Notes: a model not told the origin generated them from the letters alone. A DNA stretch of 64,000 bases from Labrenzia sp. 011 (GCF_003075075.1 NZ_QCYM01000063.1:1-64000), one strand, 5' to 3'; positions 27,725 to 36,833 are shown, counted from the stretch's first letter. Program-made: numbers and translations.

Positions 27725-28576
27725 TCAGTCCCGCAGCAGTTCGTTGATGCCGGTCTTGGAGCGGGTCTTCTCGTCGACGATCTTCACGATGACGGCGCAG
27801 TAGAGGTTAGGGGCCGGTTCGCCGTTGCCCATCTTGGTGGCGGTCGGCATGGAGCCGGCCACGACCACGGAGTAGGGCGGGATTTCGCCGTAGGTGATTT
27901 CGCCGGTCATGCGGTTGACGATGCGGGTCGACTGGCCGATGAACACGCCCATGCCCAGCACCGCGCCTTCGCGCACGATACAGCCTTCGACGACCTCCGA
28001 GCGGGCGCCGATGAAGCAGTTGTCCTCGATGATGACCGGTCCGGCCTGCAGCGGCTCCAGAACGCCGCCGATGCCGACGCCGCCGGACAGATGCACGTTC
28101 TTGCCGATCTGGGCACAGGAACCGACCGTCGCCCAGGTGTCGACCATCGTGCCTTCGTCCACATAGGCGCCGAGATTGACGAAGGACGGCATCAGCACCA
28201 CGCCCTTGCCGATGAAGGCCGAGCGGCGCACGGTGCAGTTCGGCACGGCGCGGAAGCCGGCTTCCTCGAAATCGACGCCGCGCCAGCTGTCGAACTTGGA
28301 CGGGACCTTGTCCCACCAGACCGCATCGCCCGGGCCGCCCTTGATGACCTCCATCGGGTTGAGGCGGAAAGACAGCAGCACGGCCTTCTTGGCCCACTGG
28401 TTGACCACCCAGTCCCCGTCCTTCTTTTCCGCAACGCGCAGCTTGCCGTGATCCAGAAGGGACATGGCGGTGTCCACCGCATCACGGATGTCTCCGGTCG
28501 TGGAGGTGCCGATGGACTCGCGGTCCTCGAAGGCGGCGTCGATGATTTTGGACAGGGCGGCGAGATCGTGGGTCAT
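27725..28576 (-). CDS. dapD: Tetrahydrodipicolinate N-succinyltransferase
   Basis: 283 residues. Left-handed beta-helix (hexapeptide) acyltransferase: repeats such as [14 protein letters not shown] and [17 protein letters not shown], with N-T-type N-terminal helical domain ([11 protein letters not shown]). It succinylates tetrahydrodipicolinate in lysine/DAP synthesis and feeds dapE. ATG 28576 is used; a TTG at 28582 has the better-spaced GGAG and is a credible alternative. Confidence 0.95.
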   Translation of the reverse strand: MTHDLAALSKIIDAAFEDRESIGTSTTGDIRDAVDTAMSLLDHGKLRVAEKKDGDWVVNQWAKKAVLLSFRLNPMEVIKGGPGDAVWWDKVPSKFDSWRGVDFEEAGFRAVPNCTVRRSAFIGKGVVLMPSFVNLGAYVDEGTMVDTWATVGSCAQIGKNVHLSGGVGIGGVLEPLQAGPVIIEDNCFIGARSEVVEGCIVREGAVLGMGVFIGQSTRIVNRMTGEITYGEIPPYSVVVAGSMPTATKMGNGEPAPNLYCAVIVKIVDEKTRSKTGINELLRD

Positions 28577-28937
28577 CAGCAAATAGGTCTCCGGCGGTGT
28601 CGAATTAAGCGCGGACCTAAGCCGCCGTGCCGCGCACTGTCAAGCGCTAGAGGCCGTCCGGGCGTCCCATTCGGCGGTTTGCTCCCCGTAATGACAATCC
28701 TCGGGGAAAATGCCATCTGCTGTTCCCGCCCGCATCTGCCGTCTTTTGCCGCCCCGGACCTGATCCAGGCGGCGAGAAGGAAGACCTGCCGGAGGCAGGG
28801 GCGGGAGCCGGGAGGGCATTCGCGGTCCTCGGAAACTTGAGCAAATCTAACCGGTAGGTTTCCCTTTCCCGGGATATTCAGCTTCGCGGGAAGGGGTATG
28901 ATCACGGCAGATCAACCTGCTTCGGAAAGCCGCTCCC
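28577..28937. other. Intergenic region between dapD and EamA gene
   Basis: About 360 bases without a gene. Holds a TCCCCG/CGGGGA inverted pair (28683-28707) and the hairpin CCTGCC-GGA-GGCAGG (28785-28799), with GCCCCGGACCTGATCCAGG just before it. The latter resembles worn palindromic repeats common in alphaproteobacterial intergenic DNA. Confidence 0.45.
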
Positions 28938-29843
28938 TTGGAACTCTGGATCCCCATCACGATTGCCGCAGCCTTCTGCCAGAACCTGCGCACGGCTTTG
29001 CAGAAACACCTCAAGGGACGGCTGGGAACCACGGGTGCGACCTTCATCCGCTTCGGCTACGGGGTCCCCTTCGCCGCGCTCTATGTGGCCTTCCTGCATT
29101 TCGGCCTGGGACATCCCCTGCCGGATCCCACTGTCACGATGCTGTTGGCCGGGGCCCTCGGCGGGCTGGCGCAGATCCTGGCGACCTTCCTGCTGATCCA
29201 TCTGTTCTCCTTCCGCAATTTCGCGGTCGGCACGGCCTATTCCAAGACGGAGCCGATCCAGGCGGCCCTTTTCGGCTTCGTGGTGCTCGGCGAACAGGTT
29301 TCGCTGACCGCGGCGGTCTGCATTCTCATCGGCATAACCGGCGTCATCGTCATCACGCTTGCCCGCGTGCCGATGACCCGCAGCGCCGTGCGTTCGTCAC
29401 TGATCGGTCGGCCCGCTCTCATCGGCCTGTCGTCCGCCGCCCTCTTCGGCGCGTCGGCGGTGGCCTATCGCACCGCCTCCCTGTCTCTCGACGGCACGAC
29501 GGTCGCCATGCAGGCCGCCTTCGCGCTGGTCTATGCGACCTCCTTGCAGACGTTCGTCATGGCTGCCTGGATGGCGTTGCGCGAACCGGACCAGCTGCGC
29601 GCCAGCCTGAGTGCCTGGCGCAGTGCCGTCTGGGTCGGTCTGGCGGGCGTTGCCGGATCGGTCGGCTGGTTCACCGCCATGACCCTGCAGAATGTCGCCT
29701 ACGTGCGCGCCCTCGCCCAGATCGAACTGGTCTTCACCTTCCTGGCCTCCTGGCTGTTCTTCAAGGAAGTGATCGCGAAGTCGGAAATTCTCGGCTGTGC
29801 ACTGATCGTGCTCGCGGTAATCGGGATAGTTCTGCTGGGGTGA
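28938..29843 (+). CDS. EamA/DMT-family transporter
   Basis: 301 residues with ten predicted TM helices arranged as two EamA repeats. These include F-A-A-L-Y-V-A-F-L-H-F-G-L-G, A-Q-I-L-A-T-F-L-L-I-H-L-F-S-F-R-N-F-A-V-G, L-S-S-A-A-L-F-G-A-S-A-V-A-Y-R-T and L-V-F-T-F-L-A-S-W-L-F-F-K-E, the last being the E-motif of the second repeat. Substrate unknown (export of metabolites likely). Start is TTG. It is isolated; the hairpin at 29890-29924 follows. Confidence 0.88.
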   Translation: MELWIPITIAAAFCQNLRTALQKHLKGRLGTTGATFIRFGYGVPFAALYVAFLHFGLGHPLPDPTVTMLLAGALGGLAQILATFLLIHLFSFRNFAVGTAYSKTEPIQAALFGFVVLGEQVSLTAAVCILIGITGVIVITLARVPMTRSAVRSSLIGRPALIGLSSAALFGASAVAYRTASLSLDGTTVAMQAAFALVYATSLQTFVMAAWMALREPDQLRASLSAWRSAVWVGLAGVAGSVGWFTAMTLQNVAYVRALAQIELVFTFLASWLFFKEVIAKSEILGCALIVLAVIGIVLLG

Positions 29844-29889
29844 GGGTAGGCGTGTTCCAGCCCAGGGATTGTCCGGGACCGCATTGCAG

Positions 29890-29924
29890 GCGGATGCGGC
29901 CGGCCTGACGGCAACCGCATCCGC
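29890..29924. terminator. Perfect 10-bp hairpin between convergent genes
   Basis: GCGGATGCGG and CCGCATCCGC around a 15-base loop, between the ends of the EamA gene and the Bcr/CflA gene. Bidirectional terminator candidate; no T-run. Confidence 0.55.
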
Positions 29925-29939
29925 AGTCGATCTTGTGGC

Positions 29940-31157
29940 CTAGGTTCCCGAATAGGATTCCTCGCCTCGCTCACCGGCCTGTTCGGTGAGGGACAGGAAC
30001 ATCGCAAGTGCACCGGGGAGCAGGATCCCGAGCGCCATTGGCAGCGGTGTCGCTGACCCGCCGAGCGCCACGCAGGTGGAGACGGTGAAGGCAATGCCGA
30101 ACTGGATGGCCCCGAGGAGTGCCGAGCCCATGCCCGCGCCTTCGCGCGCCTGTGCCATGGCCAGTGACATGGCATTTGCGGACAGGAGTCCGACCATTCC
30201 AATTGCCAACCAGAGGGGCAGCATGAACACCCAGATCGTCCGTGTATGCGCGACCAGGACCAGACACAGACCCGCCAGCACAAAGACAGGCAAGCCGCGT
30301 CGCAGGATCTGCGTGGAGGAGAACCGGTTGAGCAGCAGATGGTTGGCTTGGGCAAAGATCACAAGAGCAATTGCGGTCACCGCAAAGACCAGACCATATG
30401 CCAGCGCGTCGAGGCCGAAGGCGCCCTGAAACACACCCGAAGAGCCGGTAATGAAGGCAAACATGCCCCCCTGCACCAGTCCGGCGATCACCGCGGACCT
30501 GACGAATTGCGCTCGGCCAAGCAGTCTGCCCGCGGTCTTGAGCCCGGTGCTGAATGCGGCGCCGGCGCGTTTTTCCGGGGGCAGCGTTTCGGGGATCACC
30601 AGTTGGGACAGGATGATCGCAACTGCGCTCACCGCAGCCATGACAAGGAAGATTGAGCGCCAGCCGAAGTTGACAAGCAGCAGGCTGCCCAGTGTCGGCG
30701 AGATGATCGGTCCGATGGTCAGAAGCATGACAAGCACGGTCATCACCTTGGCGGCGCGCTGACCTTCGTAAAGATCGCTCACCACGGCCCGGCCCACCAC
30801 CATGCCGGCGCAGGCGCCGATGGCTTGCAGAAAACGCAGGCTGTTGAAAAGGGCGATGTTGTCGACAAGCGGCAGCACGATTGAAGTCAGCAGGAAAATT
30901 CCGGTGCCGATCAGAAGCGGGGTCTTGCGGCCGTAGCTCTCGATGAGCGGCCCCATCAGAAGCTGCCCGGCGCAAAGCCCCAGGAAGAAGAGGGACAGCG
31001 ACAGTTCTGCCGCCGAATGGGTGGCATTCATCGCCTCGGCGAGATCCCCCATCGCAGCCAGATACATATCGGTTGCAAGTGGAGGAAAGAGAGACAGCAG
31101 GCCGAGCACGGCAGTGATCGCGGCGGCATGTCTGGGGGACGGCGTTGTGGGGTGCAT
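29940..31157 (-). CDS. Bcr/CflA-type multidrug efflux MFS transporter
   Basis: 405 residues, 12 TM helices. Opening L-F-P-P-L-A-T-D-M-Y-L-A-A-M and the drug-efflux motif G-P-L-I-E-S-Y-G-R-K-T-P-L (motif A, residues about 80) mark the Bcr/CflA family; motif C-type G-P-I-I-S-P-T-L-G-S-L follows in helix 5. It exports drugs by proton antiport. Divergent from a TetR regulator 134 bases away, which very likely represses it. Confidence 0.93.
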   Translation of the reverse strand: MHPTTPSPRHAAAITAVLGLLSLFPPLATDMYLAAMGDLAEAMNATHSAAELSLSLFFLGLCAGQLLMGPLIESYGRKTPLLIGTGIFLLTSIVLPLVDNIALFNSLRFLQAIGACAGMVVGRAVVSDLYEGQRAAKVMTVLVMLLTIGPIISPTLGSLLLVNFGWRSIFLVMAAVSAVAIILSQLVIPETLPPEKRAGAAFSTGLKTAGRLLGRAQFVRSAVIAGLVQGGMFAFITGSSGVFQGAFGLDALAYGLVFAVTAIALVIFAQANHLLLNRFSSTQILRRGLPVFVLAGLCLVLVAHTRTIWVFMLPLWLAIGMVGLLSANAMSLAMAQAREGAGMGSALLGAIQFGIAFTVSTCVALGGSATPLPMALGILLPGALAMFLSLTEQAGERGEESYSGT

Positions 31158-31208
31158 CAGCAGGTTCCTGTGGGATGGATCTGGCCATCCGGCTGGTTTT
31201 GATTTATT

Positions 31209-31245
31209 GGACTAGGGTCTCGAAATAATTAGTAGACCAGAGTCT
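31209..31245. promoter_or_regulatory. Paired palindromic operator between bcr-like gene and TetR gene
   Basis: GGACTAGGGTCT (31209-31220) and AGACCAGAGTCT (31234-31245) are two 12-mers agreeing at 9 of 12 positions; each is close to the palindrome RGACYNGRGTCY, and together they also form an inverted repeat. Starts are 25 bases apart. The pair lies in the 134-base divergent intergenic region, the expected place for the TetR-family operator controlling both genes. Confidence 0.6.
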
Positions 31246-31291
31246 ATAAATCAATAAGACGGGATTGCTTGAATGCGCATGGGAGGTATGC

Positions 31292-31897
31292 ATGGATTGC
31301 AAGGCAAAGCCGGTGGGACGACCGCCGAACGAACGCGCGGGGACTGCGCTGAAGGCCGCCGCACTGCGGCTGGTGCGCGAGAAGGGGTATTCCAATGTCT
31401 CCATCGCCGACATCGCGAGCGCGGCGGGCGTCGCGCGCCAGACGCTCTACAATCGCTGGAACACGAAGGCCGATCTCATTCTTGATGCGGTGTTCGAGGA
31501 GACGGGACGCTATGCCGCCGAACCGCCGGAGGATGACGGCGCAAGCTCCCGGACCCGGCTCGAGACGTTTCTCGTTCAGGTCTTCACCCACCTGGCGGAG
31601 GACGGGGCGACCATGCGTGCCCTGATTGCTGCCGCGCAGGGGGATGAAACCTTTCGCGCGGCCTGGTATGAGCGCTTCGCATACCCGCGCGAGCTGATGG
31701 TGACGGATATTCTGCGGGAAGCCCAGGAACAGGGCGAACTTGCGAAAGATCGCGATCCGGAGTTGCTCTCGGCCTTCGTTCACGGTGCCTTCTGGTATCG
31801 GCTCCTGAACGGGCAACCGGTGGATGCCGACCTCGCACGCGCCATCGTAGCCGAGATTTTCGAGCGTCAGACACCCCTGTTGCCTGACCGGACATAA
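31292..31897 (+). CDS. TetR/AcrR-family repressor of the adjacent efflux pump
   Basis: 201 residues. DNA-binding domain: A-A-L-R-L-V-R-E-K-G-Y-S-N-V-S-I-A-D-I-A and A-G-V-A-R-Q-T-L-Y-N-R-W-N-T-K-A-D-L. The C-terminal ligand domain is of the TetR_C_33-like kind (W-Y-E-R-F-A, A-F-V-H-G-A-F-W-Y-R-L-L). ATG 31292 is chosen for the GGGAGG five bases upstream; an upstream in-frame TTG exists. Divergent from the MFS pump, with a palindromic pair between them. Confidence 0.92.
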   Translation: MDCKAKPVGRPPNERAGTALKAAALRLVREKGYSNVSIADIASAAGVARQTLYNRWNTKADLILDAVFEETGRYAAEPPEDDGASSRTRLETFLVQVFTHLAEDGATMRALIAAAQGDETFRAAWYERFAYPRELMVTDILREAQEQGELAKDRDPELLSAFVHGAFWYRLLNGQPVDADLARAIVAEIFERQTPLLPDRT

Positions 31898-32119
31898 CAA
31901 TGCCGGTCCTTTTGCGGCGGTTCTGCTGACTTCGGCCGCATATGGCGGGGCTCCACCTTCGGCTCCGACAACCAGGTGCACCGGTGGAGCGTCCCGGTTT
32001 TGGGCCTGCCGGTGCGTCGGGGGGCATGACTGGCGACAGCGAGATGGTCGCGGCCGGTGGCCATCCGTCGTGGGAGATCGGATACGACGACCACGGAAGG
32101 CCGCGCGGCCTCTTCCGAC

Positions 32120-32165
32120 CCCTGCGCGGTCATTCGCTTAAATCACCGTGAACGACCGCGCAGGG
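32120..32165. terminator. 12-bp hairpin between convergent genes
   Basis: CCCTGCGCGGTC and GACCGCGCAGGG separated by 22 bases, immediately beyond the stop of the minus-strand gene at 32173. Terminator candidate for that gene. Confidence 0.5.
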
Positions 32166-32172
32166 CTGATTC

Positions 32173-32739
32173 TCACTTCACCTCAGAAATGCTGTGCAGA
32201 TGCACATCGTGTCCCGAGTGCTTCTTGAGGATGTCCGTGGCGCGTTGTTCGTGGTCAGGGTTCCAGGTGCGCACCCACAGGAGCAGGCCGCCGCGCTCAA
32301 GCTGTTCCTGCAGACGCTGCGCGGAACGGTCACCGACAAGCTTGGCCAGAATGCCGCCGATGAGGCCGCCCGCGCCACCGGCGAGCGCTGCGCCGATGAT
32401 GGCGGCGGCCATGGTTCCGCCGGAGGCAAGGATCACGCCGGCCGCCGCGCTGGCTGCCACGTAAAGCGGGACGCCGATCAGCGCGCCTTCCGCGTCCCCG
32501 AGGGTCTCCGTGGAGACATAGGAACTGCGCGGGGCCTTGGGGTCGTCCTCCAGTTCTGTGACTTTCCTGTAGGCGTGACCGAGCTTTTCGTCCACCGCCT
32601 GTTCGCCCGCCAGCAGACTGAGTTCGGCACGGTTGAATCCGGAGGCCAGCAGCTCGTCGATGGCTGCCTGCAGTGTTTCCGCATTGTCGAAATAGCCGAC
32701 CGCCTCGCGGATCTGGTAAGTCTCTTGCGTTGAGGTCAT
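32173..32739 (-). CDS. YflT-like (general stress 17M) domain protein with glycine-rich helix
   Basis: 188 residues. N-terminal A-V-G-Y-F-D-N-A-E-T-L-Q-A-A-I-D-E-L-L and G-F-N-R-A-E-L-S-L-L match the heat-induced stress protein YflT / general stress 17M domain. A central Gly/Ala-rich double hydrophobic segment (S-A-A-A-G-V-I-L-A-S-G-G, A-A-L-A-G-G-A-G-G-L-I-G-G) follows, like glycine zipper membrane proteins. The C-terminal part again looks like a ferredoxin-like fold (G-G-L-L-L-W-V-R-T-W). Function unknown; a perfect FNR-type box lies 137-150 bases upstream, so low-oxygen induction is likely. Confidence 0.82.
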   Translation of the reverse strand: MTSTQETYQIREAVGYFDNAETLQAAIDELLASGFNRAELSLLAGEQAVDEKLGHAYRKVTELEDDPKAPRSSYVSTETLGDAEGALIGVPLYVAASAAAGVILASGGTMAAAIIGAALAGGAGGLIGGILAKLVGDRSAQRLQEQLERGGLLLWVRTWNPDHEQRATDILKKHSGHDVHLHSISEVK

Positions 32740-32875
32740 GGCAGTTTCGTCTCTCCCGGTGGCTGTCGCTGTTTTGCTGGAACGGCTGAGCCCTCCTGTG
32801 CGTCAGACTCGGAGCCGGGCGGAAAGGGGCCGTTCGTTCGTATCGTGATCAGAGCATCTGACGGACCTACATTCA

Positions 32876-32889
32876 TTGATGCGCATCAA
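32876..32889. promoter_or_regulatory. Perfect FNR/FnrL box
   Basis: TTGATGCGCATCAA: the complete TTGAT-N4-ATCAA consensus of FNR/FnrL. It lies in the 164-base intergenic region between the GFA gene (ends 32904) and the stress-protein gene (starts 32739), so only the latter is available as target. Confidence 0.7.
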
Positions 32890-32903
32890 ATCGCCCGCGC
32901 AGC

Positions 32904-33287
32904 TCAGAGCTTGCTGAACTGAGGTGCGTTGTCACCGATCTCGTAATAGCCGGCCTTGTCCTTGACGAAGATATGCTTGCCGGTGGTCAGCTCGTCAGCC
33001 GTGTCCAGGCAGCCGGCGGCGATAGCCAGGGTGTCGTCGCCATCCATCCGGTAGAACAGGCTGGAGCCGCAGACCTTGCAGAACCCCCGTTCCGCGAAAT
33101 CGGAGGACCGGTACCACGAAAGCCCCTCGTCGCAGGTGAAGCGTAGCGTGTCGGCGGGTGCCACGGTGCTGGCCCACAGGTGGCCGCTGGTGCGCCGGCA
33201 CTGGCTGCAATGACACACCGTCACCGTGTCCCGGACGGCATCCACCTCGAAGGCCACCTGGCCGCATTCGCATTGTCCTGTAATCAC
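32904..33287 (-). CDS. GFA-family (CENP-V/GFA domain) protein
   Basis: 127 residues with a zinc-binding GFA fold: C-E-C-G-Q-V-A-F-E, C-H-C-S-Q-C-R-R-T-S-G-H and F-C-K-V-C-G-S-S-L. The annotated activity (glutathione-dependent formaldehyde activation) is not proven for most members. GTG start with GGAG upstream. Followed on the minus strand by the FNR-linked stress gene; preceded by a LysR gene 31 bases away. Confidence 0.9.
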   Translation of the reverse strand: MITGQCECGQVAFEVDAVRDTVTVCHCSQCRRTSGHLWASTVAPADTLRFTCDEGLSWYRSSDFAERGFCKVCGSSLFYRMDGDDTLAIAAGCLDTADELTTGKHIFVKDKAGYYEIGDNAPQFSKL

Positions 33288-33318
33288 GTTTCAACTCCTC
33301 CTCGGTTCTTGAGGGCAT

Positions 33319-34182
33319 TCACACCGCCGTCAACAGCCAGTCCCGGAAGGCAGTGACGGGGCGGGTGAGCGTGCGGGCCGGCGAGCGGACGAACCAGTAG
33401 CCGGTGTCCAGTTCGACCCGGGGCCATTCCGGCATGACCAGATGACCGGCGTCGAGTTCCTGGGAGACGAAGCGCCGGTCGATGACGATGGCGCCCATGC
33501 CGGCGATGGCAGCCTGGATGGCCAGGTCGCGGCTCTGCAGAACCATGCCGGCTTTCGTGTCGCCGTGGTCCAGTCCGGCTTTCTCCAGCCAGACGGTCCA
33601 GTCGTTGCGCCGAGAGGCGCTGTGAAGCAGGCGGAATTCCTTCAGGATGGACGGATCCGCAGGGTCCTTGCCGCTCAGGAGACCGGGGGCGACGGCAACG
33701 GCCAGATGCTCCTGCCACAGAAGCCGGCTTTCCACGCCCGGCCAGTTGCCGGTGCCCAGGCGGATGGCGCAATCATAGTTTTCCCGGTCGAGGTCGATCA
33801 TCCGCGTCGAGGCCGACAGAAGCAGTTCCACGTCCGGCTGGAGGGCCTGGAACTGCGGCAGGCGCGGGATCAGCCAGCGGGTGGCGAAGGTCGACACCGT
33901 GCTGATGCGCAATTCCGTCCGTCCGCGCCGCTTGAAACTGTCGACGGCCTCCTCGATCCGGTCGAAGGCATCGCCCATGCTCAGGGCCAGCCGCTGGCCT
34001 TCCTCCGTCAGGCTCAGGCCCCGCCCGTCCCGGTTGACCAGCGTCGCGCCCAGCTCGCTCTCCAGCTTGCGCATCAGGTGGGACAGGGCCGAGGGCGAGA
34101 CGCCCAGTTTTTCGGCCGCCAGCGCCGCCCGGCCGTGGCGGGCCAGCAGGGAAAAGGCATGAAGTGCGCGCAGGGACGCCAT
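33319..34182 (-). CDS. LysR-family transcriptional regulator (GcvA-like)
   Basis: 287 residues. N-terminal winged helix: L-R-A-L-H-A-F-S-L-L-A-R, G-V-S-P-S-A-L-S-H-L-M-R-K-L-E and L-V-N-R-D-G-R-G-L-S-L-T. Substrate-binding half with L-I-P-R-L-P-Q-F-Q-A-L-Q-P-D-V resembles GcvA-type regulators. Target unknown; it could control the GFA gene behind it (31 bases, same direction) or the upstream DUF817 gene. Confidence 0.9.
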   Translation of the reverse strand: MASLRALHAFSLLARHGRAALAAEKLGVSPSALSHLMRKLESELGATLVNRDGRGLSLTEEGQRLALSMGDAFDRIEEAVDSFKRRGRTELRISTVSTFATRWLIPRLPQFQALQPDVELLLSASTRMIDLDRENYDCAIRLGTGNWPGVESRLLWQEHLAVAVAPGLLSGKDPADPSILKEFRLLHSASRRNDWTVWLEKAGLDHGDTKAGMVLQSRDLAIQAAIAGMGAIVIDRRFVSQELDAGHLVMPEWPRVELDTGYWFVRSPARTLTRPVTAFRDWLLTAV

Positions 34183-34262
34183 GGGCGAGTTCCGGATTGT
34201 TGAATTCGATTCAATAATGGATCGCGCCGGACCTGTCGAGCCGGACGCGCCGGGCTACCTGA

Positions 34263-35186
34263 TCATTCCCCCGGGGACGCCCGGTCTTTCCCGCCGGTGC
34301 CCGGTTCCTTCCCGGGTCTGTTGACCAGTGTGACCAGCACGAAGGAGATGATCATCAGCAGGACCCAGGCGTTCAGCTTCGACAGCGAGACGAGGGACCA
34401 TTCCTCGGCCTGATCGGGATAGTGCCAGGCGCGGGCGAAGGTTCCGATGTTTTCCGCGATCCAGATGAACAGCGCCACGAGGAAGAAGCCGAGCACGAGC
34501 GGCATCCTGTGACGGTACCGGTAGACCGAATAATACACCCAGGTTCTTCCGTAGAGCAGGAACAGCAGCGCGAACAGGCCGATCCGGATGTCGATGACGA
34601 AGTGATGCGCGAAGAAGTTCACGTAGATCGCCAGCGAGAACAGATAGGTCGTCCACAGGGGAGGATAGCGGCTGTAGGCGAAATGGAAGATCCGCGAGAC
34701 CCGGGCAAGATAGCTGCCCACGGAAGCATACATGAAGCCGGTGAACAGCGGGACGTTGCCGATCCGGAAGAAGCTCTCCTCCGGATAGACCCAGGAGCCG
34801 GCCGCGGTCTTGAAGATCTCCATGGCGGTGCCGACCACGTGGAAGATCAGGATGATTTTCGCTTCGTTGATGCTCTCCAGGCGGGTGGCCAGCATGCACA
34901 GCTGGACGGCCACGGCGAACAGGAACAGGAAGTCGTAGCGGGTCAGCACGGCATCGTCGGGATAGACGAAGCGAGTCAGCAGGATCGCCGCCAGCAGGGT
35001 GCCGCCGAAAATGCAGGCATAGGCCTGCTTGAGGCCGAAGGCGAGAAACTCGGTGACGGCAGTGCCGAACCGGCCGGTCCCCAGGACGCGGGCTGTCCGG
35101 GGCAGCAGCCGGTGGATGATCCGTTCGGTGCGCGAGCCGGAAGGGGGTGGCTCCTTGAGCCGGCGGAGGAGACTGGAGGGAAACAG
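34263..35186 (-). CDS. DUF817 multi-pass membrane protein, probable CTG start
   Basis: About 307 residues if begun at CTG 35186. The reading frame has no ATG. The GTG at 34949 begins at L-T-R-Y-D-F-L-F-L-F and would remove the first conserved helix (F-G-L-K-Q-A-Y-A-C-I-F-G-G-T-L-L-A-A-I, then T-R-F-V-Y-P-D-D-A), a hallmark of DUF817. CTG 35186 is preceded on the minus strand by GGGAG with six-base spacing and begins just inside the intergenic gap after the HAD gene (stop at 35206). The family marker H-V-V-G-T-A-M-E-I-F-K-T and F-F-A-H-H-F-V-I-D-I-R are intact. Function unknown. The last 25 residues are charged and variable. Confidence 0.82.
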   Translation of the reverse strand: MFPSSLLRRLKEPPPSGSRTERIIHRLLPRTARVLGTGRFGTAVTEFLAFGLKQAYACIFGGTLLAAILLTRFVYPDDAVLTRYDFLFLFAVAVQLCMLATRLESINEAKIILIFHVVGTAMEIFKTAAGSWVYPEESFFRIGNVPLFTGFMYASVGSYLARVSRIFHFAYSRYPPLWTTYLFSLAIYVNFFAHHFVIDIRIGLFALLFLLYGRTWVYYSVYRYRHRMPLVLGFFLVALFIWIAENIGTFARAWHYPDQAEEWSLVSLSKLNAWVLLMIISFVLVTLVNRPGKEPGTGGKDRASPGE

Positions 35187-35205
35187 GTCGTTCTCCCGTC
35201 CGCGA

Positions 35206-35901
35206 TCAGTCCAGGGACCCGAGAACCGCCTTCAGGAAGCCGGTCAGATCGTCGGTGACGAAATCCACATGCGGATAGGGATCGCCTTCCAGGTCCCAGG
35301 TTTCCGAGATGATCTCCCGCGACCCCTGCGGAACGATCAGGGTGGTGCACATGCCGAGCTGGTGCGGGACGGTAAGGTTCTTCGCCAGATCCTCGAACAT
35401 GGCCGAGCGCGCCGAGGAGATGCCGGTTCTGGCCAGGAACCGGTCATAGGTTTCCCGGTTGGGCTTGGGAATCAGATCCGCCTCGACGATGCCGAAAATG
35501 TCCTCGAAATGCTCCGAGATGCCGAGGGCTGCCGCGGTGCGCTCCGCATGCGGCCGGTCGCCGTTGGTGAAGATGAATTTCCGGCCCGGCAGCGCCTCGA
35601 TGGCCGCACCCAGATCCGGATTTGGCGCCAGGCTGGAATAGTCGATGTCGTGCACGAAGCGCAGATACTCGTCCGGATCGACCTCGTGCCGCTTCATCAG
35701 CCCGCTGAGGGTGGTGCCGAATTCGTGATAGAGCGCCTTCTGATGGGCTCTGGCCTCCTCGCGGGGCAGGTCCAGCATCTTCTCCACATAGCGCGAAATC
35801 TGTTCGTCGATCTGGGAAAACAGGTTCGCGTCATGAGGATAGAGCGTGTTGTCCAGGTCGAAGACCCAGGCTTCGATGCCCTTGAAGACCCTCAGGTCCA
35901 T
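35206..35901 (-). CDS. HAD-superfamily pyrimidine 5'-nucleotidase
   Basis: 231 residues. HAD motif I D-L-D-N-T-L-Y-P (nucleophile Asp about residue 16), motif II F-T-N-G-D-R, motif III K-P-N and motif IV F-E-D-L-A-K-N-L. The SSM1/Ppa-like arrangement with a long helical cap marks the pyrimidine 5'-nucleotidase group. It dephosphorylates UMP/CMP-like nucleotides. The gene follows argB with 44 bases between, a pairing conserved in Hyphomicrobiales. Start is the ATG of M-D-L-R-V-F-K-G. Confidence 0.92.
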   Translation of the reverse strand: MDLRVFKGIEAWVFDLDNTLYPHDANLFSQIDEQISRYVEKMLDLPREEARAHQKALYHEFGTTLSGLMKRHEVDPDEYLRFVHDIDYSSLAPNPDLGAAIEALPGRKFIFTNGDRPHAERTAAALGISEHFEDIFGIVEADLIPKPNRETYDRFLARTGISSARSAMFEDLAKNLTVPHQLGMCTTLIVPQGSREIISETWDLEGDPYPHVDFVTDDLTGFLKAVLGSLD

Positions 35902-35945
35902 GCGGTGCGCTTGCGGGCCCTCGTGGGGCAGGGGGCGTTTTCCTG

Positions 35946-36833
35946 TCACGGCCGGATAAGGGTTCCCGCACCGCCATCGGTGAACAGTTCCAGAAGAACC
36001 GCGTGAGACACCTTGCCGTTGAGGATGACGACCCCTTCCACGCCCTTGTCCAGGGCCTCGATGCAGGTCTCGACCTTGGGAATCATGCCGCCGGAAATCG
36101 TGCCGTCGGCCATCAGCTCGCGGGCCTTGGCGACGGTGAGCTGCTTGATGAGATTGCCGTCCTTGTCGAGGACGCCCGGCACGTCGGTCAGGAACAGCAG
36201 GCGCGTTGCATTGAGCGCGCCGGCGATCGCCCCGGCGCAGGTGTCGGCGTTGATATTGTAGGTTTCGCCGTCGCTCCCGGGTGCGACGGGCGCCACCACC
36301 GGGATGATGTCTTCCTTCAGGACCAGCTTGAGGACGGTCGGATCGACGGTTTCCGGTTCGCCGACGAAACCGAGATCGACTACGCTTTCGATATTGCTGT
36401 CCGGATCGACGACCCGGCGCTGCAGCTTGCGCGCGGTAACCAGATTGCCGTCCTTGCCGCACAGCCCGACCGCACGGCCACCCTCGGCGTTGATCAGCTG
36501 CACGATTTCCTTGTTGATCGACCCGGCCAGCACCATCTCCACAACTTCGACGGTGGCCTTGTCGGTGACCCGGAGGCCGCCCTTGAATTCGCTGACGATG
36601 TTCAGCCGCTGCAGCATCTTGCCGATCTGCGGTCCGCCGCCGTGCACCACCACCGGATTGACGCCGGACTGGCGCAGCAGCGTGATGTCCCGGGCGAAGG
36701 CCTGGCCAAGTTCCTGGTCGCCCATGGCATGGCCGCCGTATTTCACCACGACGGTCTTGTTGTCATAGCGCTGCATGTAGGGCAGGGCCTGGGCGATGAT
36801 ATGGGCGCGGCTGGTCATTTCAGGCGTGATCAT
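35946..36833 (-). CDS. argB: Acetylglutamate kinase
   Basis: 295 residues, second step of arginine synthesis (N-acetyl-L-glutamate to its 5-phosphate). Motifs [21 protein letters not shown], and the C-terminal [10 protein letters not shown]. The proximal N-terminal segment [17 protein letters not shown] supports the first ATG. Sits between engB and the HAD gene. Confidence 0.96.
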   Translation of the reverse strand: MITPEMTSRAHIIAQALPYMQRYDNKTVVVKYGGHAMGDQELGQAFARDITLLRQSGVNPVVVHGGGPQIGKMLQRLNIVSEFKGGLRVTDKATVEVVEMVLAGSINKEIVQLINAEGGRAVGLCGKDGNLVTARKLQRRVVDPDSNIESVVDLGFVGEPETVDPTVLKLVLKEDIIPVVAPVAPGSDGETYNINADTCAGAIAGALNATRLLFLTDVPGVLDKDGNLIKQLTVAKARELMADGTISGGMIPKVETCIEALDKGVEGVVILNGKVSHAVLLELFTDGGAGTLIRP

